The notes under the pieces are model-generated. The model was not told the DNA's origin, made no database searches, and saw nothing but the letters and a program-made list of their open reading frames with translations. This document shows positions 44,983 through 52,967 of a stretch of DNA of 64,000 nt, in pieces. This stretch comes from Paraburkholderia sp. BL25I1N1. Lineage in GTDB: Bacteria; Pseudomonadota; Gammaproteobacteria; Burkholderiales; Burkholderiaceae. Each line of letters opens with the position of its first letter. The stretch's first letter is position 1. A program made the position numbers and the translations under genes. The stretch is taken from contig NZ_PVZB01000015.1 in the NCBI RefSeq assembly GCF_003002025.1, forward strand, positions 62,001 to 126,000, read 5' to 3'.

Positions 44983-45015
44983 GTAACGCCCTTGAGCGCA
45001 AGTTGAGCGTGGAAA

Positions 45016-45062
45016 CGGCGTCAGCGACTGCGCAATCGGGCCTTTGCGCAGTCGAGACGCCG
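45016..45062 (-). terminator. Large hairpin between phaB and phaR (possible attenuating terminator)
   Basis: CGGCGTC (45016-45022) and CGACTGCGCAA (45025-45035) pair with 45056-45062 and 45044-45054, separated only by a 2/1-nt internal loop. On the minus strand the hairpin is followed by TTTCC, a weak U tract. It could end part of the phaCAB transcripts before phaR. Confidence 0.5.
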
Positions 45063-45113
45063 CCGAACCATCTGAGCCGTAGCGCGCTGCCTTGTGAGCG
45101 GCGCGCCGGTGAC

Positions 45114-45854
45114 TCAGCCCATATGCAAACCGCCGTTCAGCGAAAAATCAGCGCCCGTGGAGAAACCCGATTCTTCCGATGCCAGCCATGCCACGATCGA
45201 GCCGATTTCGTCCGGCTGGCCGAGACGGCGCACCGGGATTGTCGCGACGATCTTTTCCAGCACGTCGGGGCGGATCGACTTGACCATATCGGTGCCGATG
45301 TAGCCCGGCGACACGGTGTTGACCGTCACGCCCTTGGTGGCCACTTCCTGCGCCAGCGACATCGTGAAGCCGTGAATGCCGGCCTTCGCGGTCGAGTAGT
45401 TGGTCTGGCCGAACTGGCCCTTCTGGCCGTTCACCGACGAAATGTTGATGATGCGCCCAAAGCCACGCTCGACCATGCCGTCGATCACCTGCTTGGTGAC
45501 GTTGAAGAGGCTGGTCAGGTTGGTGTCGATCACCGCCGTCCAATCTTCGTGCGTCATCTTGCGGAACACGACGTCGCGCGTAATACCGGCGTTGTTCACC
45601 AGAATGTCGATCTCGCCGACTTCGGCCTTGACCTTGTCGAACGCGGACTTGGTCGACTCCCAGTCGCCGACATTGCCTTCGGACGCGACGAAATCGAAGC
45701 CCAAGGCCTTTTGCTCTTCGAGCCACTTCACGCGGCGCGGCGAGTTCGGGCCGCAGCCCGCGACGACCTTATAGCCCTCTTTGTGCAGCCGCTGGCAAAT
45801 GCTCGTGCCGATGCCACCCATCCCGCCCGTTACGTACGCAATTCGCTGTGTCAT
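45114..45854 (-). CDS. phaB: Acetoacetyl-CoA reductase PhaB
   Basis: PhaB reduces acetoacetyl-CoA to (R)-3-hydroxybutyryl-CoA with NADPH. The 246-residue SDR has the cofactor loop VTGGMGGIGTSICQRL at about 8-23, NNAGITRDV near 88, the Ser-Tyr-Lys triad (INISSVNGQKGQFGQTNYSTAKAG) near 136-160, and VSPGYIGTDMV near 183. It follows phaA, the usual order. It supplies the monomer for phaC. Confidence 0.96.
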   Translation of the reverse strand: MTQRIAYVTGGMGGIGTSICQRLHKEGYKVVAGCGPNSPRRVKWLEEQKALGFDFVASEGNVGDWESTKSAFDKVKAEVGEIDILVNNAGITRDVVFRKMTHEDWTAVIDTNLTSLFNVTKQVIDGMVERGFGRIINISSVNGQKGQFGQTNYSTAKAGIHGFTMSLAQEVATKGVTVNTVSPGYIGTDMVKSIRPDVLEKIVATIPVRRLGQPDEIGSIVAWLASEESGFSTGADFSLNGGLHMG

Positions 45855-45961
45855 AAACTACACTCCGTTATCGTTTTCGAGGCGCCGACTGGCTGCCTCT
45901 TCCCTCGCCTGTACTTCATCTCCACTGCCGCCGGGCGACCGGCTGACGAGGCCTCCGCTGA

Positions 45962-45981
45962 CCGCGCGCTACAGCGCGCGG
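45962..45981. other. GC-rich hairpin in the phaA-phaB spacer
   Basis: CCGCGCGCT (45962-45970) and AGCGCGCGG (45973-45981) form a 9-bp perfect inverted repeat with a minimal loop. No U tract follows on either strand. It could stabilise or process the phaCAB message. Confidence 0.35.
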
Positions 45982-46036
45982 CAACGTTTCATCCGGCGCA
46001 TGACCGGCGCCCGCGGCGCCCGCCACGCGCCCCTGC

Positions 46037-47218
46037 TCAGGCGCGCTCGAGCGCCAGCGCCACACCCATGCCGCCGCCGATACACAGCGACGCGAGACCC
46101 TTCTTCGCATCGCGCTTCTGCATTTCGTGCAGCAGCGTGACGAGAACCCGGCAACCGGACGCGCCGATCGGATGGCCGATCGCGATGGCGCCGCCATTCA
46201 CGTTGATCTTCGACGTGTCCCAGCCCATTTGCTGATTCACGGCGCACGCCTGCGCGGCAAACGCTTCGTTGATTTCCATCAGGTCCAGATCGGCCGGCGT
46301 CCAGCCCGCGCGTTCCAGACAGCGGCGTGAGGCCGGCACCGGACCCATGCCCATCACCTTGGGATCAAGACCCGAGGTGGCGTATGCCTTGATGCGCGCG
46401 AGCGGCTTGAGGCCGAGCGCTTCAGCCTTCTTCGCCGACATCACCAGCACCGCCGCCGCGCCGTCGTTCAGACCCGACGCGTTCGCCGCCGTGACCGAGC
46501 CTTCCTTCGAGAACGCCGGCTTCAGGCCAGCCAGCGACTCAGCCGTCACGCCATGGCGCACGAACTCGTCGGTGGCGAAACGCAGCGGCTCGCCCTTGCG
46601 TTGCGGAATTTCGACCGGCACGATTTCGTCGTCGAAACGGCCCGCCTTCTGCGCGGCTTCCGCCTTGTTCTGCGACAGTGCCGCGAACGCGTCCTGCTGC
46701 TCGCGCGTGATGCCGTATTCCTTGGCGACGTTTTCCGCCGTCATGCCCATGTGGTACTGGTTGTAGACATCCCACAGGCCGTCGACAATCATCGAGTCGA
46801 CCAGCTTCGCGTCGCCCATGCGGAAACCGTCGCGCGAACCCGGCAGCACATGCGGCGCCGCGCTCATGTTTTCCTGACCGCCGGCCACCACGATATCCGC
46901 GTCACCCGCGATGATGGCGTTCGCCGCGAGCATCACCGCCTTCAGGCCCGAGCCGCACACCACGTTGATCGTCATGCCGGGCACAGCCGTAGGCAAGCCG
47001 GCCTTGATCACAGCCTGACGCGCCGGATTCTGGCCCGAGCCGGCCGTGAGCACCTGACCCATGATCACTTCGCTAACCTGCTCCGGTTTCAGACCGGCCC
47101 GCTCGAGGACGGCGCGAATTACCGTGGCACCGAGTTCGGGTGCGGCGATCTTCGCCAGCGACCCGCCGAATTTGCCCACTGCCGTACGAGCGGCCGATAC
47201 GATCACAACATCAGTCAT
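46037..47218 (-). CDS. phaA: Acetyl-CoA acetyltransferase PhaA
   Basis: PhaA condenses two acetyl-CoA to acetoacetyl-CoA. The 393-residue thiolase has C88 in INVVCGSGLKAVMLAA, GGQENMSAAPHVL, NEAFAAQACAVNQQ, GHPIGASGCRVL and the second cysteine in SLCIGGGMG. The ATG at 47218 (MTDVVIVSAART) is chosen because GGAGG lies 8 nt upstream; the ATG two codons earlier would be too close to it. It lies between phaC and phaB on the same strand. Confidence 0.96.
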   Translation of the reverse strand: MTDVVIVSAARTAVGKFGGSLAKIAAPELGATVIRAVLERAGLKPEQVSEVIMGQVLTAGSGQNPARQAVIKAGLPTAVPGMTINVVCGSGLKAVMLAANAIIAGDADIVVAGGQENMSAAPHVLPGSRDGFRMGDAKLVDSMIVDGLWDVYNQYHMGMTAENVAKEYGITREQQDAFAALSQNKAEAAQKAGRFDDEIVPVEIPQRKGEPLRFATDEFVRHGVTAESLAGLKPAFSKEGSVTAANASGLNDGAAAVLVMSAKKAEALGLKPLARIKAYATSGLDPKVMGMGPVPASRRCLERAGWTPADLDLMEINEAFAAQACAVNQQMGWDTSKINVNGGAIAIGHPIGASGCRVLVTLLHEMQKRDAKKGLASLCIGGGMGVALALERA

Positions 47219-47354
47219 TTCCATTTCCTCCGGGCGGTCGGCCTCATGCGCCGCTGCCCGTCAAGTTAAAAATCTCGTTGCTCTTAGTCACGCGCCAACT
47301 CAAGCAGACGCTCACTCACATCGCAAACAACCGCGCCGTGAAGCGCGTTCAAAC

Positions 47355-49268
47355 CTACTCCCGCTGCCGCACGTAACGCCCGGGCGCCGCTTCGATCACC
47401 GGGAACTCAGCCGAGCCGGCGGTGGCGCGCGGCTTCACCTTCTTGCCGCCGTACTGGTCGAGCCACGTGGTCCATTCAGGCCACCAGCTGCCCGGGACTT
47501 CGGTAGCCTGATCGAGCCATTCTTCCGGGTTCTCCGGCAGCGTCTTGACGTCGCCTTCCAGCATCCAGAAGTTGCGTTTTTTCTTCGCGGGCGGATTGAT
47601 CACACCCGCGATGTGACCCGACGCGCCGAGCACGAACTTCAACGGCCCGCTAAGGAGCGGCACCGACGCGTACGCTGATTGCCACGGCACGATATGGTCT
47701 TCGCGTGAACCGTAGATGAAGGTGGGCACGTCGATCTTCGACAGATCGATCGGCTGGCCGCAAGTGGTCAACGCACCCGGCTCGCGCAGACGATTCTCGA
47801 GATACGTATTGCGCAGATACCAGACATACATCGGGCCCGGCAGGCTGGTCGAATCACTGTTCCAGTACAGCAGGTCGAACGGCACCGGCGTGCGGCCTTT
47901 AAGGTAATTGTCGACGACGTAGTTCCACACCAGATCGTTCGGGCGCAGGAACGAGAAGGTGTTGGCGAACTCGAGGCCGCGCATCAGCCCCGGCGGCGTA
48001 CCGTTCTTGCCGCCAATGGTCTGCTCGCGCATCTGCACATGCTGTTCGTCGACGAACACGTCGAGCACGCCCGTGTCCGAGAAATCGAGCATGGCGGTGA
48101 GCAGCGTCATGGACGCCGCCGGATGTTCGCCACGCGCGGCGGCCACTGCCAGCGCCGTGGCGAGCATCGTGCCGCCGACGCAGAACCCGAGCGTGTTGAT
48201 CTGCTCGCGGCCACTGATCTTGCTGACCGTGTCGATGGCGGTAAGCACGCCCTCGCTGATGTAGTCGTCCCACGTTTTATGCGCGATAGATTGATCGGCG
48301 TTGCGCCACGAAATCAGGAACACCTGGTGTCCCGAATCGAGCCCGTGAGCGACCAGCGAGTTCTCGGGTTGCAAATCGAGAATATAGAACTTGTTGATGC
48401 AAGGCGGCACGATGAGCAGCGGCCGCTCACGCACGGTCGCCGTGCGCGGCTTGTACTGGATCAGCTGCATCAGATCGTTTTCGAACACGACCGAGCCTTC
48501 GGTGTTCGCGAGATTTTCACCGACCACGAAACCCGATTCGTCGGTCTGCGAAATCTTGCCGCGCTGCAGGTCGCCGAGCAGGTTCATCACGCCCTGGCGC
48601 AGGCTCTCGCCCTTGCTGTCGAGCAAGGTCTTTTGCGCTTCCGGATTCAAGGCGAAGAAGTTGCTCGGCGAGGCGGCCGCGGTCCATTGCTGGACGGCGA
48701 AACGGATGCGCTCGCGCACCTTGGGCTCGGTGTCGAGCGCGTCGACCATTTCCTGCAGATAGCGCGCGTTCAACAGATACCACGCCGCGGTGAACGCATA
48801 GGCCGGCGCCGAACTCCACGCGTCGGAACTGAAGCGGCGGTCCTTGAGCTGAGGCGCCTGAGTGACTGACGTAGTGGCTTGCTGAATCAGCTCCATTGCC
48901 TCGCGCGAATAGTCAGCCTGCAACTTCTGCAGACGCTCGGAGGGAATGGCTGCGGTCGGGATATTCAGGCCGGCGAAGGACGGCATGCCGGGCATCGATC
49001 CTGCCGCCAGCTTGCTGAAGTCCGGCATGCCGGGAAACGACGGCATCTGAGGGAAACCCTGCGGCAAGCCCATCTGAGGCATTGCCAGTGGCATCTGCGG
49101 CATGGCGAAAGGCATGTTACTGCCGCCGGGTGAACGCCATGCGTTCATCCAGGCGTCGATAAACTGCTGCATGCCTGCGGCCGGTGTTGCACCGCTCGTA
49201 CCGGCCTGCTGCGTGTGCTCCGTGGAGGAGTCCGTGCTGGGGGAAGCTGAGGAATGTGAAGCTGCCAT
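47355..49268 (-). CDS. phaC: Class I poly(3-hydroxyalkanoate) synthase PhaC
   Basis: PhaC polymerises (R)-3-hydroxyacyl-CoA into PHA at the granule surface. The 637-residue protein has the lipase-like box GFCVGG with nucleophile C363, the general base Asp in GSREDHIVPW and the catalytic His in ASGHIAGVINPP. The N-terminal 110 residues are unusual: a Ser/Thr-rich leader, then a Met/Pro-rich run at 51-103 with recurring MPQM/MPSF/MPDF pieces. The ATG at 49268 (MAASHSSASP) is used; the frame opening at 49415 crosses the promoter. It is the first gene of phaCAB-R. Confidence 0.95.
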   Translation of the reverse strand: MAASHSSASPSTDSSTEHTQQAGTSGATPAAGMQQFIDAWMNAWRSPGGSNMPFAMPQMPLAMPQMGLPQGFPQMPSFPGMPDFSKLAAGSMPGMPSFAGLNIPTAAIPSERLQKLQADYSREAMELIQQATTSVTQAPQLKDRRFSSDAWSSAPAYAFTAAWYLLNARYLQEMVDALDTEPKVRERIRFAVQQWTAAASPSNFFALNPEAQKTLLDSKGESLRQGVMNLLGDLQRGKISQTDESGFVVGENLANTEGSVVFENDLMQLIQYKPRTATVRERPLLIVPPCINKFYILDLQPENSLVAHGLDSGHQVFLISWRNADQSIAHKTWDDYISEGVLTAIDTVSKISGREQINTLGFCVGGTMLATALAVAAARGEHPAASMTLLTAMLDFSDTGVLDVFVDEQHVQMREQTIGGKNGTPPGLMRGLEFANTFSFLRPNDLVWNYVVDNYLKGRTPVPFDLLYWNSDSTSLPGPMYVWYLRNTYLENRLREPGALTTCGQPIDLSKIDVPTFIYGSREDHIVPWQSAYASVPLLSGPLKFVLGASGHIAGVINPPAKKKRNFWMLEGDVKTLPENPEEWLDQATEVPGSWWPEWTTWLDQYGGKKVKPRATAGSAEFPVIEAAPGRYVRQRE

Positions 49269-49711
49269 ACCTGCTTTTGACCGGTAAGTCCTTGCGGACG
49301 GGTTGAGAGGCAGGCTCGTGCGCACGTGAGCAAGAGCTCGCGACCTCGTCACGCCCTGTCCCTTGTACGAGGAGCCGTGAGGAACATTCTTGCTCCCCAT
49401 CGCAAGGCATGTCAATGCTTGTTCCCGATTTTGCCGCAGTGCGATAGTTTTTTAATTATCGTTTTCCCTGTGTAGAAGATCGCGCTTTTGGAACATGCGT
49501 AATTCGACGCGCACGAGAACGGAAAAAGCTCCCAAATTGCATAGGCTTATGTGCATTTATCCGTTCGCGCGCGGACAGTTTTGGCGGCAGATTCACGCCA
49601 GCGCGCGGAATTCCGGCAGTGCAGCAAAAACGCTCGGGCTTCTCCGAATAAACCCTCATACGGGTGCTCGCGGGCAAGGGTCGTGCGAGACATGGTAATG
49701 CTCAGACAAGC
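49269..49711. other. phaC upstream region
   Basis: The region between phaC and the inverted repeat carries no gene. It contains the phaC promoter (listed), an AT-rich tract near 49447-49465 (GTTTTTTAATTATCGTTTTC) and an imperfect palindrome near 49536-49557 (TTGCATAGGCTTATGTGCA). These are plausible regulator sites, but I cannot match them to PhaR binding sites. Confidence 0.4.
49386..49415 (-). promoter_or_regulatory. phaC promoter (sigma-70 type)
   Basis: On the minus strand TTGACA (49415-49410), an 18-bp spacer, and AAGAAT (49391-49386) are seen. The arrangement resembles the known Cupriavidus phaC promoter, as I recall it. A start near 49380 would give a leader of about 110 nt before the phaC ATG at 49268. 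Confidence 0.65.
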
Positions 49712-49761
49712 ATGCCCGCATGCATGACATCGCGCCGTGTCGATGTCATGCATGCGGGCAT
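49712..49761. repeat. Perfect 21-bp inverted repeat
   Basis: Arms at 49712-49732 and 49741-49761 are exactly complementary and enclose an 8-nt spacer (CGCCGTGT). The left arm starts ATGCCCGCATGCATGACATC. It lies between the pgeF terminator and the phaC upstream region. It has no U tract on either side, so it is not a typical terminator. Confidence 0.85.
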
Positions 49762-49777
49762 ATGTGTGTTGGCGATC

Positions 49778-49812
49778 GCGAAAAAAACCGCGCGCGACGC
49801 CTGTCGCGGTTT
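49778..49812 (-). terminator. Intrinsic terminator of pgeF
   Basis: The stem at 49785-49792 (AAACCGCG on plus) pairs with 49805-49812 and is followed on the minus strand by a run of T. It begins at the stop codon of the gene. Confidence 0.75.
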
Positions 49813-50668
49813 AGTCCGCGATCGACTGCGCCTGTGCGTCCAGCCAGATCAGCGCGGCCATGCGGCCGGTCTCGCGATCGCGGCGATAGGAATAGAAGCA
49901 CTCACGCTGCGTGACCGTGCAGAGATCGCCGCCGACAATGCGCTCCACGCCGAGCCGCTGCAGACGCAAACGCGCCAGCGCCGGAAGATCGGCCAGATAT
50001 TTCCCGGGATTGCGCGGGTGCTCGACGAAGGCGTTTGCCGTCGCCTCGCGTTGTGCGGCGTCCACGCCGTTCATGAAGGCGTCACGTACATCTGCGCCGA
50101 CTTCGAAGGCGTCAGGACCGATGGACGGACCGAGATAAGCGTGCAATGCGCCCGCCTCGACTCCGGCAAGCTCGGCGACGCGCGCTGCCGTCTGTTCGAC
50201 GATGCCCGCCGCCAGTCCGCGCCACCCGGCGTGCGCCGCGCCGACCGCGCGGCCCGCTTCGTCGCAGAACAGCACCGGCATGCAATCGGCCACCATCACG
50301 ACGCACACCGTGCCGGGACGATCGGTGACGCTGGCGTCGGCGCGCGTCGGCGTGCCGTTCGCATGTGCTTGCGCGAGCACGTCTTCCGCCCGCACGATGC
50401 CGGCGCCGTGAATCTGTTCGAGCCACGCGGCCTCGCTCACGCCGGCCAGCTTCAACAGACGTTCACGATTCGCCGCAACCGCTGCCGGATCGTCGCCGGA
50501 TTTCATGCCCAGATTCAGGCCGCCGGGCAAATCCGCGCCGTTCCGCCAGCGGCCGAATGGCGCTTCGCTCACGCCGCCGTCGCGGGTCGTGACGAGCGCA
50601 CGCACGCGCGGCGAGACATTCCATGCGGGTTGCACGACATCGGCAAAGCTCAGCTCGGGCGCGGTCAT
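49811..50668 (-). CDS. pgeF: Laccase-domain protein, YfiH/PgeF family
   Basis: YfiH-family proteins were first called polyphenol oxidases; members act as purine nucleoside phosphorylase/adenosine deaminase, and E. coli YfiH (PgeF) edits peptidoglycan. The 285-residue protein has the metal and nucleoside site residues in HGAGIVRAED, VVMVADCMPVLFCDEAGRAVG and AHAGWRGLAAGIVEQTAA. Its start overlaps the rluD stop (ATGA), the common rluD-pgeF coupling, and a terminator follows directly. Confidence 0.9.
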   Translation of the reverse strand: MTAPELSFADVVQPAWNVSPRVRALVTTRDGGVSEAPFGRWRNGADLPGGLNLGMKSGDDPAAVAANRERLLKLAGVSEAAWLEQIHGAGIVRAEDVLAQAHANGTPTRADASVTDRPGTVCVVMVADCMPVLFCDEAGRAVGAAHAGWRGLAAGIVEQTAARVAELAGVEAGALHAYLGPSIGPDAFEVGADVRDAFMNGVDAAQREATANAFVEHPRNPGKYLADLPALARLRLQRLGVERIVGGDLCTVTQRECFYSYRRDRETGRMAALIWLDAQAQSIAD

Positions 50669-51948
50669 GCGTGATCGTCCTCGTCGTGTTCGTCGTGTTC
50701 GTCGTGTTCGTCGATGTCGCCGTGATCCAGGGCGCCGTCTTCATCGGCGTCCTCGTCGAGCGACGCGTCGTAGTCGTCTTCCTCGTAGTACGTCTCGTCG
50801 AACTCGCCCGCGTCGTCGCGGCCGAGGCCGAGCGCGGCCGACAGCGCTTCCATGTCGGCCGGCGCATCCGCACGCCATTGCATCGTGCGGCCGGTCTGCG
50901 GATGAATCAGACCGAGGCGCCATGCATGTAGCGCCTGGCGGGCGAAACCGTCGGGCAACGGTGTGACCGAGCGCTTGCCGCGGGCCCGCCCGTACACCGG
51001 ATCGCCGAGCAGCGGATGACCGATATGCGCGCAATGCACGCGAATCTGATGGGTGCGCCCGGTTTCCAGATCGCAATGAATCGCGGTGACCGGCTGACGC
51101 TGCCAGATCGCCGAATCGACGCGCCGGAAATGCGTGCGCGCGGGCTTGCCCGAGGCGCTCGTGACCACGGCCATGCGCGTGCGTTCGCGCGGATCGCGGC
51201 CGATCGGCGCGTCGATCGTGCCTTCTTCGGGCATGTTGCCCCACACCAGCGCGAGATAGCGGCGCTTCACCGTGCGCGCCTGCAACTGGCGCACGAGGTC
51301 GGTCTGCGCCTCGAGCGTGCGCGCCACCACCATCAGCCCCGAGGTTTCCTTGTCGAGCCGGTGCACGATGCCCGCGCGCGGCAGGCCCGCGGCAGCGTCG
51401 CCGTAGCGGTACAGCAGGCCGTTGAGCACCGTGCCGCTCCAGTTGCCGGCCGCCGGATGCACGACCATGCCGGCCGGCTTGTTGATGACCACCAGCGTGT
51501 CGTCTTCATAGACGATTTCGAGCGGCACCGGCTCCGGCGTGAACGCCAGTTGCTCGGGCAGCAGATCCGGCACGAGTTCGATAGTCGCGCCGAGCGGAAC
51601 GGGCTGGCGGATTTTCGCGGGTTTGCCGTCGATCCGCACGCGCTCGGCCTCGATCCAGCTTTGCAGGCGATTACGCGAGAACTCGGGAAAAACCCGCGCG
51701 AGCACCTTGTCGAGGCGCTCGCCGGCCAACTCGTCGGGCACGGCGACGCTGCGCGGCGTTTCGTCCGCCACGCGGCTCGCCACGGTCGGCACATGGCTGG
51801 GCAGAGCGGCGGCACTGAGCGCGTCGCTGCCGAGATCGTCGTCGAGGGAATCGACGCCCAACGCGTCGGAGGGGTCAGCGCTTACGCTATAATCTTTGTT
51901 GCTATTCCCGGCGCCGGTTGCGGCGCCTGGAGTATTTGAGCGGGTCAT
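50665..51948 (-). CDS. rluD: 23S rRNA pseudouridine synthase RluD
   Basis: RluD forms pseudouridines 1911, 1915 and 1917 in 23S rRNA helix 69. An S4 domain at about 75-130 (ERLDKVLARVFPEFSRNRLQSWIE) precedes the catalytic domain, with the active Asp in GIVHRLDKETSGLMV near 190-204. The 427-residue protein is longer than usual at both ends: an acidic 65-residue leader and a strongly acidic tail from about 375, ending in three HDE tripeptides encoded by 9-bp repeats. It overlaps pgeF by 4 bp and diverges from bamD. Confidence 0.95.
   Translation of the reverse strand: MTRSNTPGAATGAGNSNKDYSVSADPSDALGVDSLDDDLGSDALSAAALPSHVPTVASRVADETPRSVAVPDELAGERLDKVLARVFPEFSRNRLQSWIEAERVRIDGKPAKIRQPVPLGATIELVPDLLPEQLAFTPEPVPLEIVYEDDTLVVINKPAGMVVHPAAGNWSGTVLNGLLYRYGDAAAGLPRAGIVHRLDKETSGLMVVARTLEAQTDLVRQLQARTVKRRYLALVWGNMPEEGTIDAPIGRDPRERTRMAVVTSASGKPARTHFRRVDSAIWQRQPVTAIHCDLETGRTHQIRVHCAHIGHPLLGDPVYGRARGKRSVTPLPDGFARQALHAWRLGLIHPQTGRTMQWRADAPADMEALSAALGLGRDDAGEFDETYYEEDDYDASLDEDADEDGALDHGDIDEHDEHDEHDEDDHA
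51888..51893 (+). promoter_or_regulatory. Candidate -10 element of the bamD promoter
   Basis: A perfect TATAAT lies on the plus strand inside the first codons of the divergent rluD gene, 94 bp before the bamD start. No good -35 is seen at 16-18 bp. Confidence 0.4.
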
Positions 51949-51986
51949 TGAGTCTGGGTCACCTGGACGTAAAGCTAGACTGGAAA

Positions 51987-52847
51987 ATGCGAGCCTTGAA
52001 CACCATTACTAAAGCGGCGATCAATTTGGCGGCCATCAAGAAGGCGGCCCGGAAAGTGGCCGGATACATTGCGTGCGCCGCAGCCGTCGCCGTTGTTGCG
52101 GCTTGCCACGGCCTGCCGGAGAAGACCGACGAGACGGCAACGTGGAACAACAACAAATTATATACGGAGGCGAACGACGCCTTGACCGGTGGTGATTACG
52201 GCAAGTGCGCCAAGTACTTCGAAATGCTCGAGGGGCGCGATCCGTTCGGCCACTTCGCGCAACAGGCGCAGATCAACGTTGCGTACTGCAACTGGAAAGA
52301 CAACGAAAACGCCGCCGCCGACCAGGCTATCGACCGCTTCATCCAGCTGCACCCGGATCATCCGGACATCGCTTACGCGTACTACCTGAAGGGCATGATC
52401 CACTTCAACGACGACCTCGGTCTGTTCGGCCGCTTCTCCGGCCAGGACATGAGCGAACGCGATCCGAAGTCGCTGCGTGAGTCGTACGACGCGTTCAAGG
52501 TCGTGGTGGACAAGTACCCGAACAGCAAGTATGCGCCGGACGCCGCGCAACGCATGCGCTATATCGTGAACGCGCTGGCGTCGCACGAAGTTCACGCAGC
52601 GGATTATTACTACCGCCGTGGCGCTTATGTCGCCGCAATCAACCGCGCGCAACTGGCGCTCACGCAATACAAGAACGCACCGGCTATCGAAGACGCGCTG
52701 CACATCATGATGCTGTCGTATCAGAAGCTGAACCAGCCGCAACTGGCCGACGACACGAAGCGCGTGCTGGCCGGCACCTTCCCCGACAGCCCGTACATCA
52801 CGGGTCATGCACGTCCGGGTACGGAAAAGTCGTGGTGGCAGTTCTGA
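51987..52847 (+). CDS. bamD: Outer membrane assembly lipoprotein BamD
   Basis: BamD (ComL/YfiO) is the essential lipoprotein partner of BamA in outer-membrane protein insertion. The 286-residue protein has a long signal with the lipobox VVAAC, lipidated Cys near residue 40, then TPR-type helices (YTEANDALTGGDYGKCAKYFEML, FIQLHPDHPDIAYAYYLKGM, YDAFKVVVDKYPNSKYAPDA). The start at 51987 (MRALNTITKA) gives an unusually long leader; a GTG within AARKVAGYIA would give a more typical one. An ATG 69 bp upstream is less likely. Confidence 0.93.
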   Translation: MRALNTITKAAINLAAIKKAARKVAGYIACAAAVAVVAACHGLPEKTDETATWNNNKLYTEANDALTGGDYGKCAKYFEMLEGRDPFGHFAQQAQINVAYCNWKDNENAAADQAIDRFIQLHPDHPDIAYAYYLKGMIHFNDDLGLFGRFSGQDMSERDPKSLRESYDAFKVVVDKYPNSKYAPDAAQRMRYIVNALASHEVHAADYYYRRGAYVAAINRAQLALTQYKNAPAIEDALHIMMLSYQKLNQPQLADDTKRVLAGTFPDSPYITGHARPGTEKSWWQF

Positions 52848-52877
52848 GCTTCACCGCGTATTGAGAATCAGCAGGAA

Positions 52878-52909
52878 AAAAACGCCACGACTTCGGTCGT
52901 GGCGTTTTT
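52878..52909. terminator. Bidirectional terminator between bamD and rlmD
   Basis: A 14-bp perfect stem (AAAAACGCCACGAC, 52878-52891, with 52896-52909) has a TTCG tetraloop and A/T runs at both ends. It separates two convergent genes. Confidence 0.95.
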
Positions 52910-52967
52910 GTTTGTGCGTTGCGTTGCTTTACGTCGCCGAGGCGCCACGCGGCCGCGCCAGCGCCGC

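Noticed and set aside
49269..49415. N-terminal extension of PhaC
   Set aside because: The in-frame ATG at 49415 lies on the -35 element of the phaC promoter, so it cannot be the start of a transcript from it; 49268 has a normal PhaC start.
50688..50720. Short direct repeats that might suggest a CRISPR array
   Set aside because: They are 9-bp coding repeats for HDE units at the end of rluD with no spacers.
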